NCBI GenBank assembly: GCA_016775335.1
Contig: JAEUGJ010000010.1
Coordinates: 74,987 to 138,986, forward strand
Length of the DNA stretch: 64,000 bases
Source: Mogibacterium sp.
GTDB lineage: Bacteria; Bacillota; Clostridia; Peptostreptococcales; Anaerovoracaceae
Direction: 5' to 3'
Of this stretch, positions 41,498 through 51,199 are shown in pieces (within the stretch, counting starts at the first letter, position 1; the number at the start of each line of letters is the position of its first letter). The position numbers and the translations under genes were made by a program. The notes beneath the pieces are model-generated. The model was not told where the DNA came from. It saw only the letters and a program-made list of their open reading frames with translations, and did no database searches.

Positions 41498-43240
41498 ATG
41501 ACACCAAGAGAGATATTTCTGGAACTTTTGAAGAAAGAGGGACGGCCGGAACGCCTGCTGGATCAGTACGAGGCCCTGCAGATGGCTTTGGGGGATCCGG
41601 TGAGCCGGTACCTTCGGGCCGGTCAGGTTCGGGGGTCTCGGACCATCGACCGCTGGGGCGTGACCATTCTGTTTCCGGAAGATGCGCCGGGCACCATCCC
41701 GTATCACTCGGAAGAAGCCACGGTGCTGAAGGACATCACCCGGTGGAAAGAGGTGGTTCACGCACCGGATATTAAAAACAACTGCCAAGAGGGCTGGGAA
41801 GAATTCCGGAAGGTCCAGCGGGAGAAAGCGGGAGACGAGCGGCTTCTGGCGGGTTTTATGGGAACCGGAATCTTCGAGCAGTGCCACTTCCTGATGGGAT
41901 TCGAGGACACATTGACCAACTTCTACGAGCATCCCAAGGAGATGCACGAGTTGATCGACTACATCCTTCAGTATCGGCTGGAGTACGTGCGGATGCTGAT
42001 TAAGGGACTGCAGCCGGATGTGATTTTCTCCCACGACGATTGGGGTGCGAAAAACCAGCTGTTTATGAAACCGGAAATCTGGCGGGAATTCTTCAAAGAA
42101 CCGTATCGGAAGTTTTACGGAGAGATTCGGGATGCGGGTTGCATTGCCATCCATCACTCCGATTCCTACCTGGTGCCGATCCTGGACGATATGGTGGAAA
42201 TCGGCATCCAGTGCTGGCAGGGCATTCTGCCGGAGAACAACATTCCGGAGGTGGTGCGCCACCTGGACGGCCGCATGATTGTCATGGGCGGCGTAGGGGC
42301 CGAAATCGACCGAGGCGACGCCACGGAAGAGGAAATTCGGGCATACATGAGAAGGATGTTGGCGCAGAACGGAACGCTGGAACACTTCATTCCGTCCATC
42401 ACCTACGGATTGCAAGGCACCATCTTCAAGCACGTGGACCCGATTATCGACGAGGAAATCGCCCGGTACAACAATGAACTTCACTTCCGGCACTACAACT
42501 ATCCGGTGACGGAAAAGAAATACGCCCTCTCTACGGGCAAAAATAAATCCGCATCCCACGGGGAGCAGAAGGTGACCGGCAATGCCGGAAAGACGCCTCT
42601 GGGAAAGGTGGCGGACGTGCTGATGAAGGGCAACCGGAACCGGATGGAGAAAGTGTGCCGGGAAGCCCTGGATGCGGGATACGCGCCTCAGGAAATTCTG
42701 AACAAGGGATTGATTACCGGAATGACGGAAGTGGGCAATGCCTTCTCCCGAGGCGAGGTGTTCGTTCCGGAAATGCTGATGTCCGCAAAATGCATGACCA
42801 CAGCCCTGAATCTGCTGAAGCCTATGCTGGTAGCCGATGCGGGGGCATCCTTGGGCAAAGTGTGCATCGGTACGGTGCAGGGCGATATGCACGATATCGG
42901 GAAGAACCTGGTGAAGATTATGCTGGAAGGAAACGGCTTTGACGTGATCGATCTGGGAAGCGACGTGCCGGCGGAGACCTTCGTTCGCACCGCCAAGGAA
43001 GAAAAGTGCGACATCATCTGCTGCTCCGCACTCCTCACCACCACCATCGAAGAGATGCGGAAGGTGGTGGAAGGCTGCAAGGCAGCGGGTATCCGAGAGG
43101 ATGTGGTCATCATGGTGGGCGGCGCCCCGGTGACTCAGGATTTCTGCGACAGCATCGGCGCGGACATTTATACGGACGACGCCACCGCCGCGGCCAAAGC
43201 AGCGGTTCAAGCGATGGAAAACCGGCAGAGACCGGCGTAA
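41498..43240 (+). CDS. UroD-type methyltransferase fused to a corrinoid protein (CmuA-like layout)
   Basis: A 580-residue fusion. Residues 1-350 form a uroporphyrinogen-decarboxylase-like methyltransferase domain as in MtaA, MtbA and CmuA (HDDWGAKNQLF, GGVGAEIDRGDATEEEI). Residues about 365-575 form a corrinoid domain with a helical cap (GMTEVGNAFSRGEVFVPEMLMSA) and a B12 fold: GDMHDIGKN with the cobalt-ligating H468, CCSALLTTT and VGGAPVT. The product would move a methyl group between a substrate, cobalamin and an acceptor, but the substrate is not evident. AAAGGAGAACACAAT precedes the ATG. The next gene starts 28 bases downstream. Confidence 0.88.
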   Translation: MTPREIFLELLKKEGRPERLLDQYEALQMALGDPVSRYLRAGQVRGSRTIDRWGVTILFPEDAPGTIPYHSEEATVLKDITRWKEVVHAPDIKNNCQEGWEEFRKVQREKAGDERLLAGFMGTGIFEQCHFLMGFEDTLTNFYEHPKEMHELIDYILQYRLEYVRMLIKGLQPDVIFSHDDWGAKNQLFMKPEIWREFFKEPYRKFYGEIRDAGCIAIHHSDSYLVPILDDMVEIGIQCWQGILPENNIPEVVRHLDGRMIVMGGVGAEIDRGDATEEEIRAYMRRMLAQNGTLEHFIPSITYGLQGTIFKHVDPIIDEEIARYNNELHFRHYNYPVTEKKYALSTGKNKSASHGEQKVTGNAGKTPLGKVADVLMKGNRNRMEKVCREALDAGYAPQEILNKGLITGMTEVGNAFSRGEVFVPEMLMSAKCMTTALNLLKPMLVADAGASLGKVCIGTVQGDMHDIGKNLVKIMLEGNGFDVIDLGSDVPAETFVRTAKEEKCDIICCSALLTTTIEEMRKVVEGCKAAGIREDVVIMVGGAPVTQDFCDSIGADIYTDDATAAAKAAVQAMENRQRPA

Positions 43241-43268
43241 GAAACATGTTTTTATGGGAGGAAAGGAA

Positions 43269-44252
43269 ATGCTGTTATTATCGAAAGAAGATATTCGCAA
43301 AGTTGTAACCATGGCAGACATCATCGAGGGCAACAAGGTGGCCTACAAGAGCGTGGTGGACGGAGAAGTGGAGAACCCGCTGCGCACGGTGATTCCGGGA
43401 AAATATGACGGATCCTTCGTGTTCATGCCGGCCTACGCACCGGGACTGGATGCGGCGGCGCTGAAGGTGGTGGATATTTTCCCCCACAACCCGGAACAGG
43501 GGCTGAAGACCTCTCCGGCGCAGGTGCTGCTCATCGACGGTAAGACGGGATACATCAGCGCCATTCTGGACGGAACCTACGTGACGGAAGCCCGCACCGG
43601 CGCGGCATCGGGAGCGGCTTTTGACATTCTGGGAAAGAAGGAGTGCCGGAAGGGGGCCATGATCGGCACCGGAGGACAGGCGGCCTGCCAGCTGGAAGCC
43701 ATGCTGACGGCAAGAAAGCTGGAAGAGGTGGCCGTGTACAGCCGGAACAAGGAGAAGCGGGAAGCTTTTGCGGCGGAGATGCAGGAGGAACTGAAGGAAT
43801 TCGGCACCCGAATCTATGCAGCAGGCAGCGCCGACGAAGCGGTGGAAGATGCGGACCTGCTGATTACGGTAACGGGATCCTCGGAGCCGGTATTCGACGG
43901 CACCAAGGTGAAACCGGGATGCACCATCAGCTGCGTGGGCACCTACGAGCCTCACAAACACGAGCTGGATCCGGCGGTGCTGCCGAGAACCGCTAAGATT
44001 ATCTGCGACTCCAAGGACGCGGTGATGGCGGAAAGCGGGGATCTGCTGATTCCGATTCAGGAGGGCATCATTTCCGAAAGCGACGTGCTGGGAAGCCTGG
44101 GAGATGTGATCAACGGAACCGTGGCCGGCAGAGAGAACGACGAGGAAATCATCGTCTTTGAGAATGTGGGTATTGCGGCCCTGGATCTGGTGGCGGCAAA
44201 GGTCATTTACGATAAAGCGGTGGAGAAGGGTATCGGCCAGAGCTGGGGATAG
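43269..44252 (+). CDS. Ornithine cyclodeaminase / mu-crystallin family protein
   Basis: A 327-residue NAD(P)-binding protein of the ornithine cyclodeaminase family. Typical parts are ENPLRTVIP, the PVLLIDGKTG-like segment AQVLLIDGKTGYISAILDGTYVTEARTGAASG, and the Rossmann loop MIGTGGQAACQLEAM. Family members act as ornithine cyclodeaminases, alanine or opine dehydrogenases, or ketimine reductases, so the reaction is uncertain. AGGAAAGGAA lies before ATG 43269. Being in line with the corrinoid fusion, it may process an N-methylated amino acid; that is speculative. Confidence 0.85.
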   Translation: MLLLSKEDIRKVVTMADIIEGNKVAYKSVVDGEVENPLRTVIPGKYDGSFVFMPAYAPGLDAAALKVVDIFPHNPEQGLKTSPAQVLLIDGKTGYISAILDGTYVTEARTGAASGAAFDILGKKECRKGAMIGTGGQAACQLEAMLTARKLEEVAVYSRNKEKREAFAAEMQEELKEFGTRIYAAGSADEAVEDADLLITVTGSSEPVFDGTKVKPGCTISCVGTYEPHKHELDPAVLPRTAKIICDSKDAVMAESGDLLIPIQEGIISESDVLGSLGDVINGTVAGRENDEEIIVFENVGIAALDLVAAKVIYDKAVEKGIGQSWG

Positions 44253-44286
44253 ACCCGACACCGAAACGGAACATAGGAAATAGGAT

Positions 44287-45525
44287 ATGGAACAAATCGA
44301 AAAGACAGAAAAATACATTTTGGTGGCGGTGGCTACCGGCGAGGAAGAAGCGGCCTGGGCGTCCCTGGAGGAGCTGGGAGAACTGGTGCGCACCGACGGC
44401 GCGGAGGTGTCCTCCATGGTGGTGCAGAACCTGGACCATCCGGAGCGGGCCACCTATGTGGGCAGCGGCAAAGCCTTGGAAATCCGGGAAATGCTGGAGG
44501 TGCAGGAAGCGGACGGAATCATCTGCGACGATGAACTGACCCCGTCCCAATTCCGGAATCTGTCGGATGCCATCGGGGCAAAGGTGCTGGACCGGACCCT
44601 GCTGATTCTGGATATTTTTGCGGCCCACGCCAAGACGAAGGAAGGAAAGATTCAAGTGGAAATCGCCCAGCAGCGATACCGGGCCTCCCGCCTTCGGGGA
44701 ATGGGGGAAGCCATGTCCCGTCTGGGTGCGGGCATCGGTACCAGAGGACCGGGCGAAACCAAGCTGGAGACGGACCGCCGGGTGATTCAGAAGCGCATCA
44801 AGGTGCTGTCCGATGAGATTGAGGATATGAAGCGAGTGCGGGAGACTACCCGGAAGAAGCGGTCGGAAAGCGCTACCATGACCGTGGCCATCGTGGGATA
44901 CACCAATGCGGGGAAATCCACCCTGCTGAACAAGGTGACGGATGCGGGCATCTTGGCGGAAAACAAGCTTTTTGCCACGCTGGATCCCACCACTCGAACC
45001 GCCGTGTTGCCGGACGGACAATCGGTACTGCTGACGGATACCGTTGGTTTTATCAACAAGTTGCCTCACCATCTGGTGGATGCCTTCCGAAGCACGCTGG
45101 AAGAGGCGAAGTATGCGGATATCATTATGCACGTGATCGATGCCTCCAACCCTCAGTGGGAACTGCACCGGAAGGTGGTGCTGGACACCCTGAAGGAGCT
45201 GGGCGTGGTAGGCAAACCGGTGATCACGGTGTGGAACAAGATGGACTTGCTCCCGGAAGGGGAGAAGCGACAGGATTTTCAGGCAGAGGCATCGGTGATG
45301 ATCTCCGCCAAAAAGAACCTGGGCTTGGAAGAGATGTTTGAAGAGCTGGGACGAATCGTTCGGGAATCTCGGGTGTACGTGGACACGGTGCTCACCTACT
45401 CGGAGATGGGCATTCTGGAGCAGATTCGGAAATTCGGCCAGCTGCTGGAAGAGAAATACGAGGGAGACGGCATTCACGTGAAGGCCTACGTTCCCCACGC
45501 TTTGGCGTATCTGGCAGAGCGCTAG
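44287..45525 (+). CDS. hflX: Ribosome-splitting GTPase HflX
   Basis: A 412-residue GTPase that splits stalled ribosomes. The HflX N-terminal domain, the glycine-rich linker GIGTRGPGETKLETDRR and the G domain are intact: G1 GYTNAGKST, G3 DTVGF, G4 NKMD. ATG 44287 follows a poor GGAAATAGG site. The preceding gene ends 34 bases before. A HAD phosphatase and the ABC importer follow on the same strand. Confidence 0.95.
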   Translation: MEQIEKTEKYILVAVATGEEEAAWASLEELGELVRTDGAEVSSMVVQNLDHPERATYVGSGKALEIREMLEVQEADGIICDDELTPSQFRNLSDAIGAKVLDRTLLILDIFAAHAKTKEGKIQVEIAQQRYRASRLRGMGEAMSRLGAGIGTRGPGETKLETDRRVIQKRIKVLSDEIEDMKRVRETTRKKRSESATMTVAIVGYTNAGKSTLLNKVTDAGILAENKLFATLDPTTRTAVLPDGQSVLLTDTVGFINKLPHHLVDAFRSTLEEAKYADIIMHVIDASNPQWELHRKVVLDTLKELGVVGKPVITVWNKMDLLPEGEKRQDFQAEASVMISAKKNLGLEEMFEELGRIVRESRVYVDTVLTYSEMGILEQIRKFGQLLEEKYEGDGIHVKAYVPHALAYLAER

Positions 45526-45570
45526 CACAGAACCGGCGGAAGCGCCGGGAAAGAAAACGAGGCGATGGAT

Positions 45571-46191
45571 ATGATAAAAACAGTTATTTTCGATATCGGC
45601 CGGGTGCTGATCGGCTTTGAGTGGAAGGAATACGTCCACGCGCTTTTCGGCAATCCGGCGGTGGAAGCAGAGGTGACGGATGCCACCTTCGGCAGCGGAA
45701 TCTGGAACGAGATGGACCGGGGCGTCTGGTCGGAGGAAGAGGTGCTGGCGCGGTTCATCGCCCGGGCGCCGGAGCGAGAGAAGGAAATCCGGGTCGCTTT
45801 TGACCGGGTGGGCTGCTGCACGGAGCGGAAGGAATACGCCATTCCGTGGATTGAAGATCTGAAGGCCCGGGGATACCGGGTGCTGTTCCTGTCCAATTAT
45901 TCGGAACACGTGCGAAAGAGAAGTACACATGCCCTGGATTTCCTGCCCCACCTGGAGGGCGGCGTCTTTTCCTACGAGGTGCACCGCATCAAGCCGGAGC
46001 CGGAAATCTACCGCATCCTGCTGGAGAATTACGATCTGAAGGCAGCGGAGTGCGTCTTCGTGGACGACAACGGGAAGAATATTCAGGCGGCCCGGGAGAT
46101 GGGCTTCCGCACCGTGCATTTTGAGAATTACGAACAGGCCCACGAGGCGCTGGAGGAATTGCTGAAGAGCGACGGAGAAGCGGATGAATAG
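45571..46191 (+). CDS. HAD-family hydrolase, YihX-like
   Basis: A 206-residue HAD-IA phosphatase. Motif I is FDIGRVL with D8 as nucleophile; the usual second Asp is Gly, as in the YihX group of sugar-phosphate phosphatases. Motif II is LFLSNYS, the lysine is in HRIKPEPEIY, and motif IV reads VFVDDNGKNI. ATG 45571 is chosen over ATG 45565 because GAGG is then nine bases away. Its stop overlaps the first permease gene by eight bases, tying it to the ABC-lar operon, perhaps only by position. Confidence 0.85.
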   Translation: MIKTVIFDIGRVLIGFEWKEYVHALFGNPAVEAEVTDATFGSGIWNEMDRGVWSEEEVLARFIARAPEREKEIRVAFDRVGCCTERKEYAIPWIEDLKARGYRVLFLSNYSEHVRKRSTHALDFLPHLEGGVFSYEVHRIKPEPEIYRILLENYDLKAAECVFVDDNGKNIQAAREMGFRTVHFENYEQAHEALEELLKSDGEADE

Positions 46192-47218
46192 CCGGACCGG
46201 AAATCGGAAGAACTCAAGGCGTCCTAGGAGCCGGCTGGGCGCCGCGGCCGGCGGCCTGGTGCGGGGCTTGTTCCTGCTGCTGGTCCTGTCGCTGGTGGTA
46301 TTCTTCCTGTCGCGGGCGTGTCCCGGAGATCCGCTTCGGTCCTGGTACGGGGACGGGGTGGACCGGCTGAGTGCGGCACAGAAGGAGGCCATGCGCCGGA
46401 ACCTGGGACTGGACCGGTCCCTGTGGGTGCAGTACGGCCTGTGGCTTCGGAACCTGTTCCAAGGCAGCCTGGGCATTTCCCTCAAATACAAACGGCCGGT
46501 GACGGCAGTGCTGGGCAGCGTGGCGGGAAACACCACCATTCTGGGAATCCTAGCCTACCTGTTCACCTTCCTGCCGGCTTTTCGGATCGGAAGCAGCTGC
46601 GCCCTGAAGGAGGGCAGCCGGAAGGACCGCCGGCTCTCCCGCACCGCCGTGGTGACGGGAAACATTCCTTCCTTCTTTCTGGGACTGCTGCTGATTCTGT
46701 TTTTTGCCGTGAAAATCCGGCTCTACCCCACCGGCGGCGCCTATTCCTACGGCATGGCCCACAGCCTGCCGGACCGCCTGTGGCATCTGGTGCTTCCATG
46801 TGCCGTGCTGGTGTTGGAGCACGTGGGGTACTACGGCCTGATGGTGCGGAACCTGTTGGTGGAGGAAACCCGAAAGGACTACGTGCTGCTGCACAAATCC
46901 CAGGGCATCCCCCGGGAGAAAATCCTCCGAAAATACTGCATGAAGAACATCCTGCCGGGCATGATTCCGGCCATGACCATGGCGGTGCCCCACATCCTGG
47001 GCGGCACCTACGTGGTGGAAATGGTCTTCGGCTATCCGGGACTGGGCACCCTGGCCTTCGAAAGCGCCCTGTACAAAGACTTCAATGTGCTGATGGCGGT
47101 AACCCTGCTCACCGGTGCGCTGGTCATCTTCTGCAACATGCTGGGAGAGGCCGTCAGCGCCGCCATCGATCCGAGGATGAAGGATGGCGCGGAATTCCGG
47201 GAGGTGGATTATGAATAA
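46184..47218 (+). CDS. Nickel/peptide-type ABC permease, first subunit (NikB/DppB-like)
   Basis: A 344-residue inner-membrane permease with about six helices. The C-terminal half holds the binding-protein-dependent transport signature (RNLLVEETRKDYVLLHKSQGIPREKIL, EAA loop) and the VVEMVFGYPGLGTLAFESALYKD segment of DppB/NikB proteins. The basic N-terminal tail (NSRTGNRKNSRRPRSR) is longer than usual. ATG 46184 overlaps the HAD gene stop. It is the first of an importer set (permease, permease, lipoprotein, fused ATPase). Nickel as cargo is inferred from the lar genes downstream. Confidence 0.88.
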   Translation: MNSRTGNRKNSRRPRSRLGAAAGGLVRGLFLLLVLSLVVFFLSRACPGDPLRSWYGDGVDRLSAAQKEAMRRNLGLDRSLWVQYGLWLRNLFQGSLGISLKYKRPVTAVLGSVAGNTTILGILAYLFTFLPAFRIGSSCALKEGSRKDRRLSRTAVVTGNIPSFFLGLLLILFFAVKIRLYPTGGAYSYGMAHSLPDRLWHLVLPCAVLVLEHVGYYGLMVRNLLVEETRKDYVLLHKSQGIPREKILRKYCMKNILPGMIPAMTMAVPHILGGTYVVEMVFGYPGLGTLAFESALYKDFNVLMAVTLLTGALVIFCNMLGEAVSAAIDPRMKDGAEFREVDYE

Positions 47219-48041
47219 AAAAAAGATTCGCCTCGGTCCGGGCGTCCGGCTGAGCATGGTCGTGCTGGCCGTCGTGGGCATCGCCTCCTTGCTGGCGCCC
47301 CTGCTGGCACCTTACGGGCCCAACGAGATGGGGCCGGCCATCAACCAAGCCCCTTCGGCAGAGCACCTGTTCGGCACCGACTCCATGGGCCGGGATCTGC
47401 TGACCCGGATTCTCTATGGGGGGCGGGCCAGCCTGTGCATCGGCCTGCTGGCGGCGGCCATCAGCACCGGTATCGCCATGATCTACGGATCCCTCAGCGG
47501 CATGAGCCGCCGGTGGGTGGACCGGGGACTCATGGGGTTTGCGGATTTGATGCTCAGCGTACCCCAGATTCTGATCGTGGTATTTCTCCAGGCGATTTTC
47601 GGAAAATCCGGATACCTGTCCCTGGCTCTCTCCATCGGCGTGACGGGCTGGATGGCCATGGCTCGGATCATCCGCAACGAAGTGCGGCGGATTCGGGAGA
47701 CGGATTACGTCACCGCGGCCAGGATGATGGGCGGCAGCTTCGGGTACATCCTTCGGAAGCACCTGCTGCCGGGCTTTCTGCCGGCGGTGCTGTACGCGGC
47801 GGTGAGCAGCATCGGCGCGGCCATGATGACGGAGGCCACCTTGAGCTTCATGGGACTGGGACTCCCGGTGGCGGAGGTGTCCTGGGGCAGCCTGCTGTCC
47901 GACTCCCAGAATGCACTGCTCTCCGGCAGCTGGTGGATCATCCTGATTCCCGGCATCGTGCTGATCGGAACACTGATCGCCATCGCGGCGCTGGGGGAAC
48001 AGGTGCGGAAGGGGAACACCCGACTGCACAGCAATTTATAA
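47211..48041 (+). CDS. Nickel/peptide-type ABC permease, second subunit (NikC/DppC-like)
   Basis: A 276-residue permease of the DppC/NikC type, with GTDSMGRDLLTRILYGGRASL and the EAA loop RNEVRRIRETDYVTAARMMGGSFGYILRKHLLPG. Helix content fits five to six membrane spans. Its ATG overlaps the stop of the first permease (ATGAATAA arrangement), so the two are translated together. The substrate is the same as for the neighbouring subunits. Confidence 0.9.
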   Translation: MNKKKIRLGPGVRLSMVVLAVVGIASLLAPLLAPYGPNEMGPAINQAPSAEHLFGTDSMGRDLLTRILYGGRASLCIGLLAAAISTGIAMIYGSLSGMSRRWVDRGLMGFADLMLSVPQILIVVFLQAIFGKSGYLSLALSIGVTGWMAMARIIRNEVRRIRETDYVTAARMMGGSFGYILRKHLLPGFLPAVLYAAVSSIGAAMMTEATLSFMGLGLPVAEVSWGSLLSDSQNALLSGSWWIILIPGIVLIGTLIAIAALGEQVRKGNTRLHSNL

Positions 48042-48109
48042 GTCTTCGAAAGGAAAAAACGGGAAAAGAGATTGGCGTTATTGCTGCATAAGCGAAAGGT
48101 AGAAACAAG

Positions 48110-49672
48110 ATGAAAAATATTTCTAAGAAGTGGAAGCGAATTCTTCCGGCTATGCTGCTGGTTCTGGCACTGGCCGTTCTCACCGGATGCGGCGGTGAGG
48201 CAAAGCCGGACGCCGACACCATGGTGTACGGCAGTCAGGATTATACTGCCATTAACCCGGCATTGTACGAGCACGGGGAGATTAACCTGCTTATTTTTGC
48301 CGGGTTGACGGCCCACGACGCGGACAACAACGTGGTTCCGGGACTGGCGGAAAAGTGGAGCTACGACAAGGGCGCCAAAACCTGGACCTTCCGCCTGCGG
48401 AAAGACCGCACCTTCCACGACGGCGAACCGCTGACCTCGGCGGACGTGAAGTTCACCCTGGAATCCATCCTGGACGAGAAGAACGGATCGGAAATCGTGT
48501 CCAACTACGCGGACATAAAGAAAATTTCCTGCCCGGATGCCCGCACGGTGAAGATTCAGCTGAAGGAAGAGAACGTGGGATTCCCGGAATACATGACCAT
48601 CGGCATCCTGCCGAAGCATCTCCTGGAGGGCAAGGACCTTACCACCGACGAGTTCAATCAGAAGCCGGTGGGCGCCGGCCCGTATAAGCTGACGGACTGG
48701 GACGAGGGACAGAGCATCACTCTGGAACGGTTTGACGGATATTATGCCGGAAAAGCCAACATTCCGAAAATTATTTTTAAAATCGTACCGGACAGCGCCA
48801 CCCGCCTCCTGCAGCTGGAATCCGGGGACCTGGACATGGCCCAGCTGACGCCGAAGGACGGCAAAGCCCTGATGAAAAAGGATTCGGACTGCAGCGTGTA
48901 CGAGATGGACACCGCGGATTACCGGGCGATTGCGTATAATTTTGCGGGCAGCAAGCTGTTCAAGAAGTATCCGGAGCTGGCGAACATTCTCAGCTACGGC
49001 ATCGACCGGCAGGCGATTCTGAAGAGCGTGCTTCTGGGCGAGGGGGAGATTGCCTACTCTCCGATTCAGAAGAATCCGTTCAACGACAGCAGCATCGAGA
49101 AGTTCAAGTACGACCCGGCGAAGATGAAATCCCTGCTGGAGCAGGACGGCTGGAAGAAGAACAAGGAGGGCTGGTACGAGAAGGACGGCACGGAGCTGAA
49201 ATTTACCATCGCGGCCATGTCCGACGATCAGGTGCGGGTGGATATGGCCAACATGTGCGCGGAGCAGCTGAAGAAGGAAGGCATCCATGCCACGGCGGAG
49301 AACCGGAAGGAACTGGATTGGGCCGGTCAGGATGCCTGCATCATCGGATGGGGCAGCCCGTTTGATGCGGACGACCATACCTACAAGGTGTTCACCTCCG
49401 GTGCAGGGGACAACTACACCGGATACGCCAATGCCGATGTGGACCGGGCCCTGGAAGCGGCGCGCTCCACCGACGACACCGGCCTGCGGAAGCAGTACTA
49501 CAGCAGCTTCCTCCACAGCATGACCGAGCAGATGCCGTTCACCTACATCGCCTACATCAAGGCCAACTACGGCGTGAACAAGGCGGTAAAAGGCGTGGAC
49601 AAGAACGTGGTCCTGGGCCATCACGGCGTGGGAATTTTCTGGAACGTAGCGGATTGGAAACTGGAACGATAG
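48110..49672 (+). CDS. ABC importer substrate-binding lipoprotein, family 5
   Basis: A 520-residue extracytoplasmic lipoprotein. The signal peptide ends in the lipobox LTGC (C27), which would be lipidated and anchored. The body is an SBP family 5 (DppA/OppA/NikA) protein with GLAEKWSYD..TWTFRLRKDRTFHDGEPLTSADVKFTLE and a DRQAILKSVL segment. These proteins bind peptides, nickel-metallophore complexes or haem. Since larECB follow, nickel in some chelated form is likely. AAAGGTAGAAACAAG precedes the ATG, with a 68-base gap after the permeases. Confidence 0.9.
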   Translation: MKNISKKWKRILPAMLLVLALAVLTGCGGEAKPDADTMVYGSQDYTAINPALYEHGEINLLIFAGLTAHDADNNVVPGLAEKWSYDKGAKTWTFRLRKDRTFHDGEPLTSADVKFTLESILDEKNGSEIVSNYADIKKISCPDARTVKIQLKEENVGFPEYMTIGILPKHLLEGKDLTTDEFNQKPVGAGPYKLTDWDEGQSITLERFDGYYAGKANIPKIIFKIVPDSATRLLQLESGDLDMAQLTPKDGKALMKKDSDCSVYEMDTADYRAIAYNFAGSKLFKKYPELANILSYGIDRQAILKSVLLGEGEIAYSPIQKNPFNDSSIEKFKYDPAKMKSLLEQDGWKKNKEGWYEKDGTELKFTIAAMSDDQVRVDMANMCAEQLKKEGIHATAENRKELDWAGQDACIIGWGSPFDADDHTYKVFTSGAGDNYTGYANADVDRALEAARSTDDTGLRKQYYSSFLHSMTEQMPFTYIAYIKANYGVNKAVKGVDKNVVLGHHGVGIFWNVADWKLER

Positions 49673-49675
49673 AAG

Positions 49676-51199
49676 ATGATGAAGGATTGCGGCAGCAAGG
49701 GAGAATGGAATACGGGCAAAAATAAAACCGTTCTGAAGGTGGAGGATTTCCGGCTTTGCTTTAACGGTCGCTTTGGCGCGGTGCATGCGGTGCGGGATGC
49801 CAATCTGGAAGTTCACCGGGGCGAGATTGTGGCCCTGGTGGGCGAATCCGGCTGCGGCAAAACCGCACTGTGCCGGGCCATCCTGATGCTTCACTCCGCT
49901 CACGCCCGGTACCTGTCCGGCAGAATTCTCCTGGACGGCCGGGATGTTCGGACCTGCAGCGAAAGGGAAATGGAGCAGATTCGGGGAAAAGCGGCGTCGC
50001 TGGTATTCCAGAACCCCCTGAGTTCCCTGAATCCGGTGTACCGAATCCGGGAACAGATGGAAGAACCCATGCGCCGGCACCTTGGCATGAAGGAGGCCGG
50101 CACGTTGGAAACCCGCTCCCGGGAGCTTCTCCTGGAAATGGGCCTGGAGGAGCCGGAGGAGATTCTGGAAAAATACCCCCATCAGCTTTCCGGCGGACAG
50201 CGGCAGCGAGTGGCGGTGGCCATTGCGCTGGCAGGAGATCCGTCTCTGATTATCGCCGATGAGCCTACCACCGCATTGGACCCGGAAACCGCGAAAATGG
50301 TAACGGGACTCCTTCGCCGGGTGGCGGACGAGAAGCAGAAAGGCATCCTCTTTGTGACCCATGACCTGGCGGTGGCGGCGGAGTTGGCGGACCGGGTGCT
50401 GGTGATGAAGGCGGGAGAGATTCTGGAGCAGGGAACTACGGAAGATATTTTTACTCACCCGAAGGACGCCTATACGAAGAAGCTGGTACGCTGCGCGGAA
50501 TGGGTACGGGGAGAAGCCTCTTCTCGAACCTTAGCGGCGGCACCGGAGCCGGAGGAAAAGATTCTGGCCGGGGTGCGTCACCTGAAGGTGCGGTATCCCG
50601 GCGCGTCCCATCCGGTGCTGCGGGACTGCAGTCTGGATATCCGGGAAGGGGAGATTCTGGGCCTGATCGGCGAGTCGGGCTGCGGGAAATCCACTCTGGC
50701 TAAGGTGCTTTGCGGCATACTGAAACCTTCCGCCGGGGCGGTGGAATTCTTCCGCCCGGTGAAACCCGTCCTGATATTCCAGGATTCCGTGGCATCCTTT
50801 AACGAGCGGATGACCATCGGCGAGATCATTCAGGAGCCGCTGGTCATCGGGAAGGTGCCCCCGGAGCGGCGAAGGGAAACGCTTCGGGAGCTGATGGAAC
50901 AGGTGGAGCTGGAGGCGGATTTGATTGACCGCTACCCGTACGAGGTTTCCGGCGGACAGCGGCAGCGGGCGGCCATTGCCCGAGGGCTAGCCATGAATCC
51001 GGAATTTCTGATTGCGGACGAACCGATATCTTCGCTGGATGCACCGGTGCAGATGGAAATCGTCCAATTGCTGAAGCGGCTTCGGGATCGCCGTAATTTA
51101 ACCCTGCTGATCATTTCCCATGACATTCCCATGGTGGAGCATATCAGCGACCGGATTATCCGGATGGAAAAGGAAGGACTTAGAGATGGAATCAGATAA
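49676..51199 (+). CDS. Fused ABC importer ATPase (DppD-DppF/NikD-NikE in one chain)
   Basis: A 507-residue protein made of two ABC ATPase domains joined end to end. The first has Walker A GESGCGKT (about 56), signature LSGGQRQRVAV (about 173) and IIADEPTTALD. The second has Walker A GESGCGKS (about 332), signature VSGGQRQRAAIARG and LIADEPISSLD. Separate NikD/NikE or DppD/DppF subunits are usual, so this is a natural fusion. It begins four bases after the lipoprotein gene and overlaps larE by 14 bases. Confidence 0.92.
   Translation: MMKDCGSKGEWNTGKNKTVLKVEDFRLCFNGRFGAVHAVRDANLEVHRGEIVALVGESGCGKTALCRAILMLHSAHARYLSGRILLDGRDVRTCSEREMEQIRGKAASLVFQNPLSSLNPVYRIREQMEEPMRRHLGMKEAGTLETRSRELLLEMGLEEPEEILEKYPHQLSGGQRQRVAVAIALAGDPSLIIADEPTTALDPETAKMVTGLLRRVADEKQKGILFVTHDLAVAAELADRVLVMKAGEILEQGTTEDIFTHPKDAYTKKLVRCAEWVRGEASSRTLAAAPEPEEKILAGVRHLKVRYPGASHPVLRDCSLDIREGEILGLIGESGCGKSTLAKVLCGILKPSAGAVEFFRPVKPVLIFQDSVASFNERMTIGEIIQEPLVIGKVPPERRRETLRELMEQVELEADLIDRYPYEVSGGQRQRAAIARGLAMNPEFLIADEPISSLDAPVQMEIVQLLKRLRDRRNLTLLIISHDIPMVEHISDRIIRMEKEGLRDGIR

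Noticed and set aside
44203..50458. Very long minus-strand frames opposite hflX, the HAD gene and the ABC genes
   Set aside because: They are shadows of GC-rich coding DNA with no family motifs; the plus strand carries complete motifs and ribosome sites.
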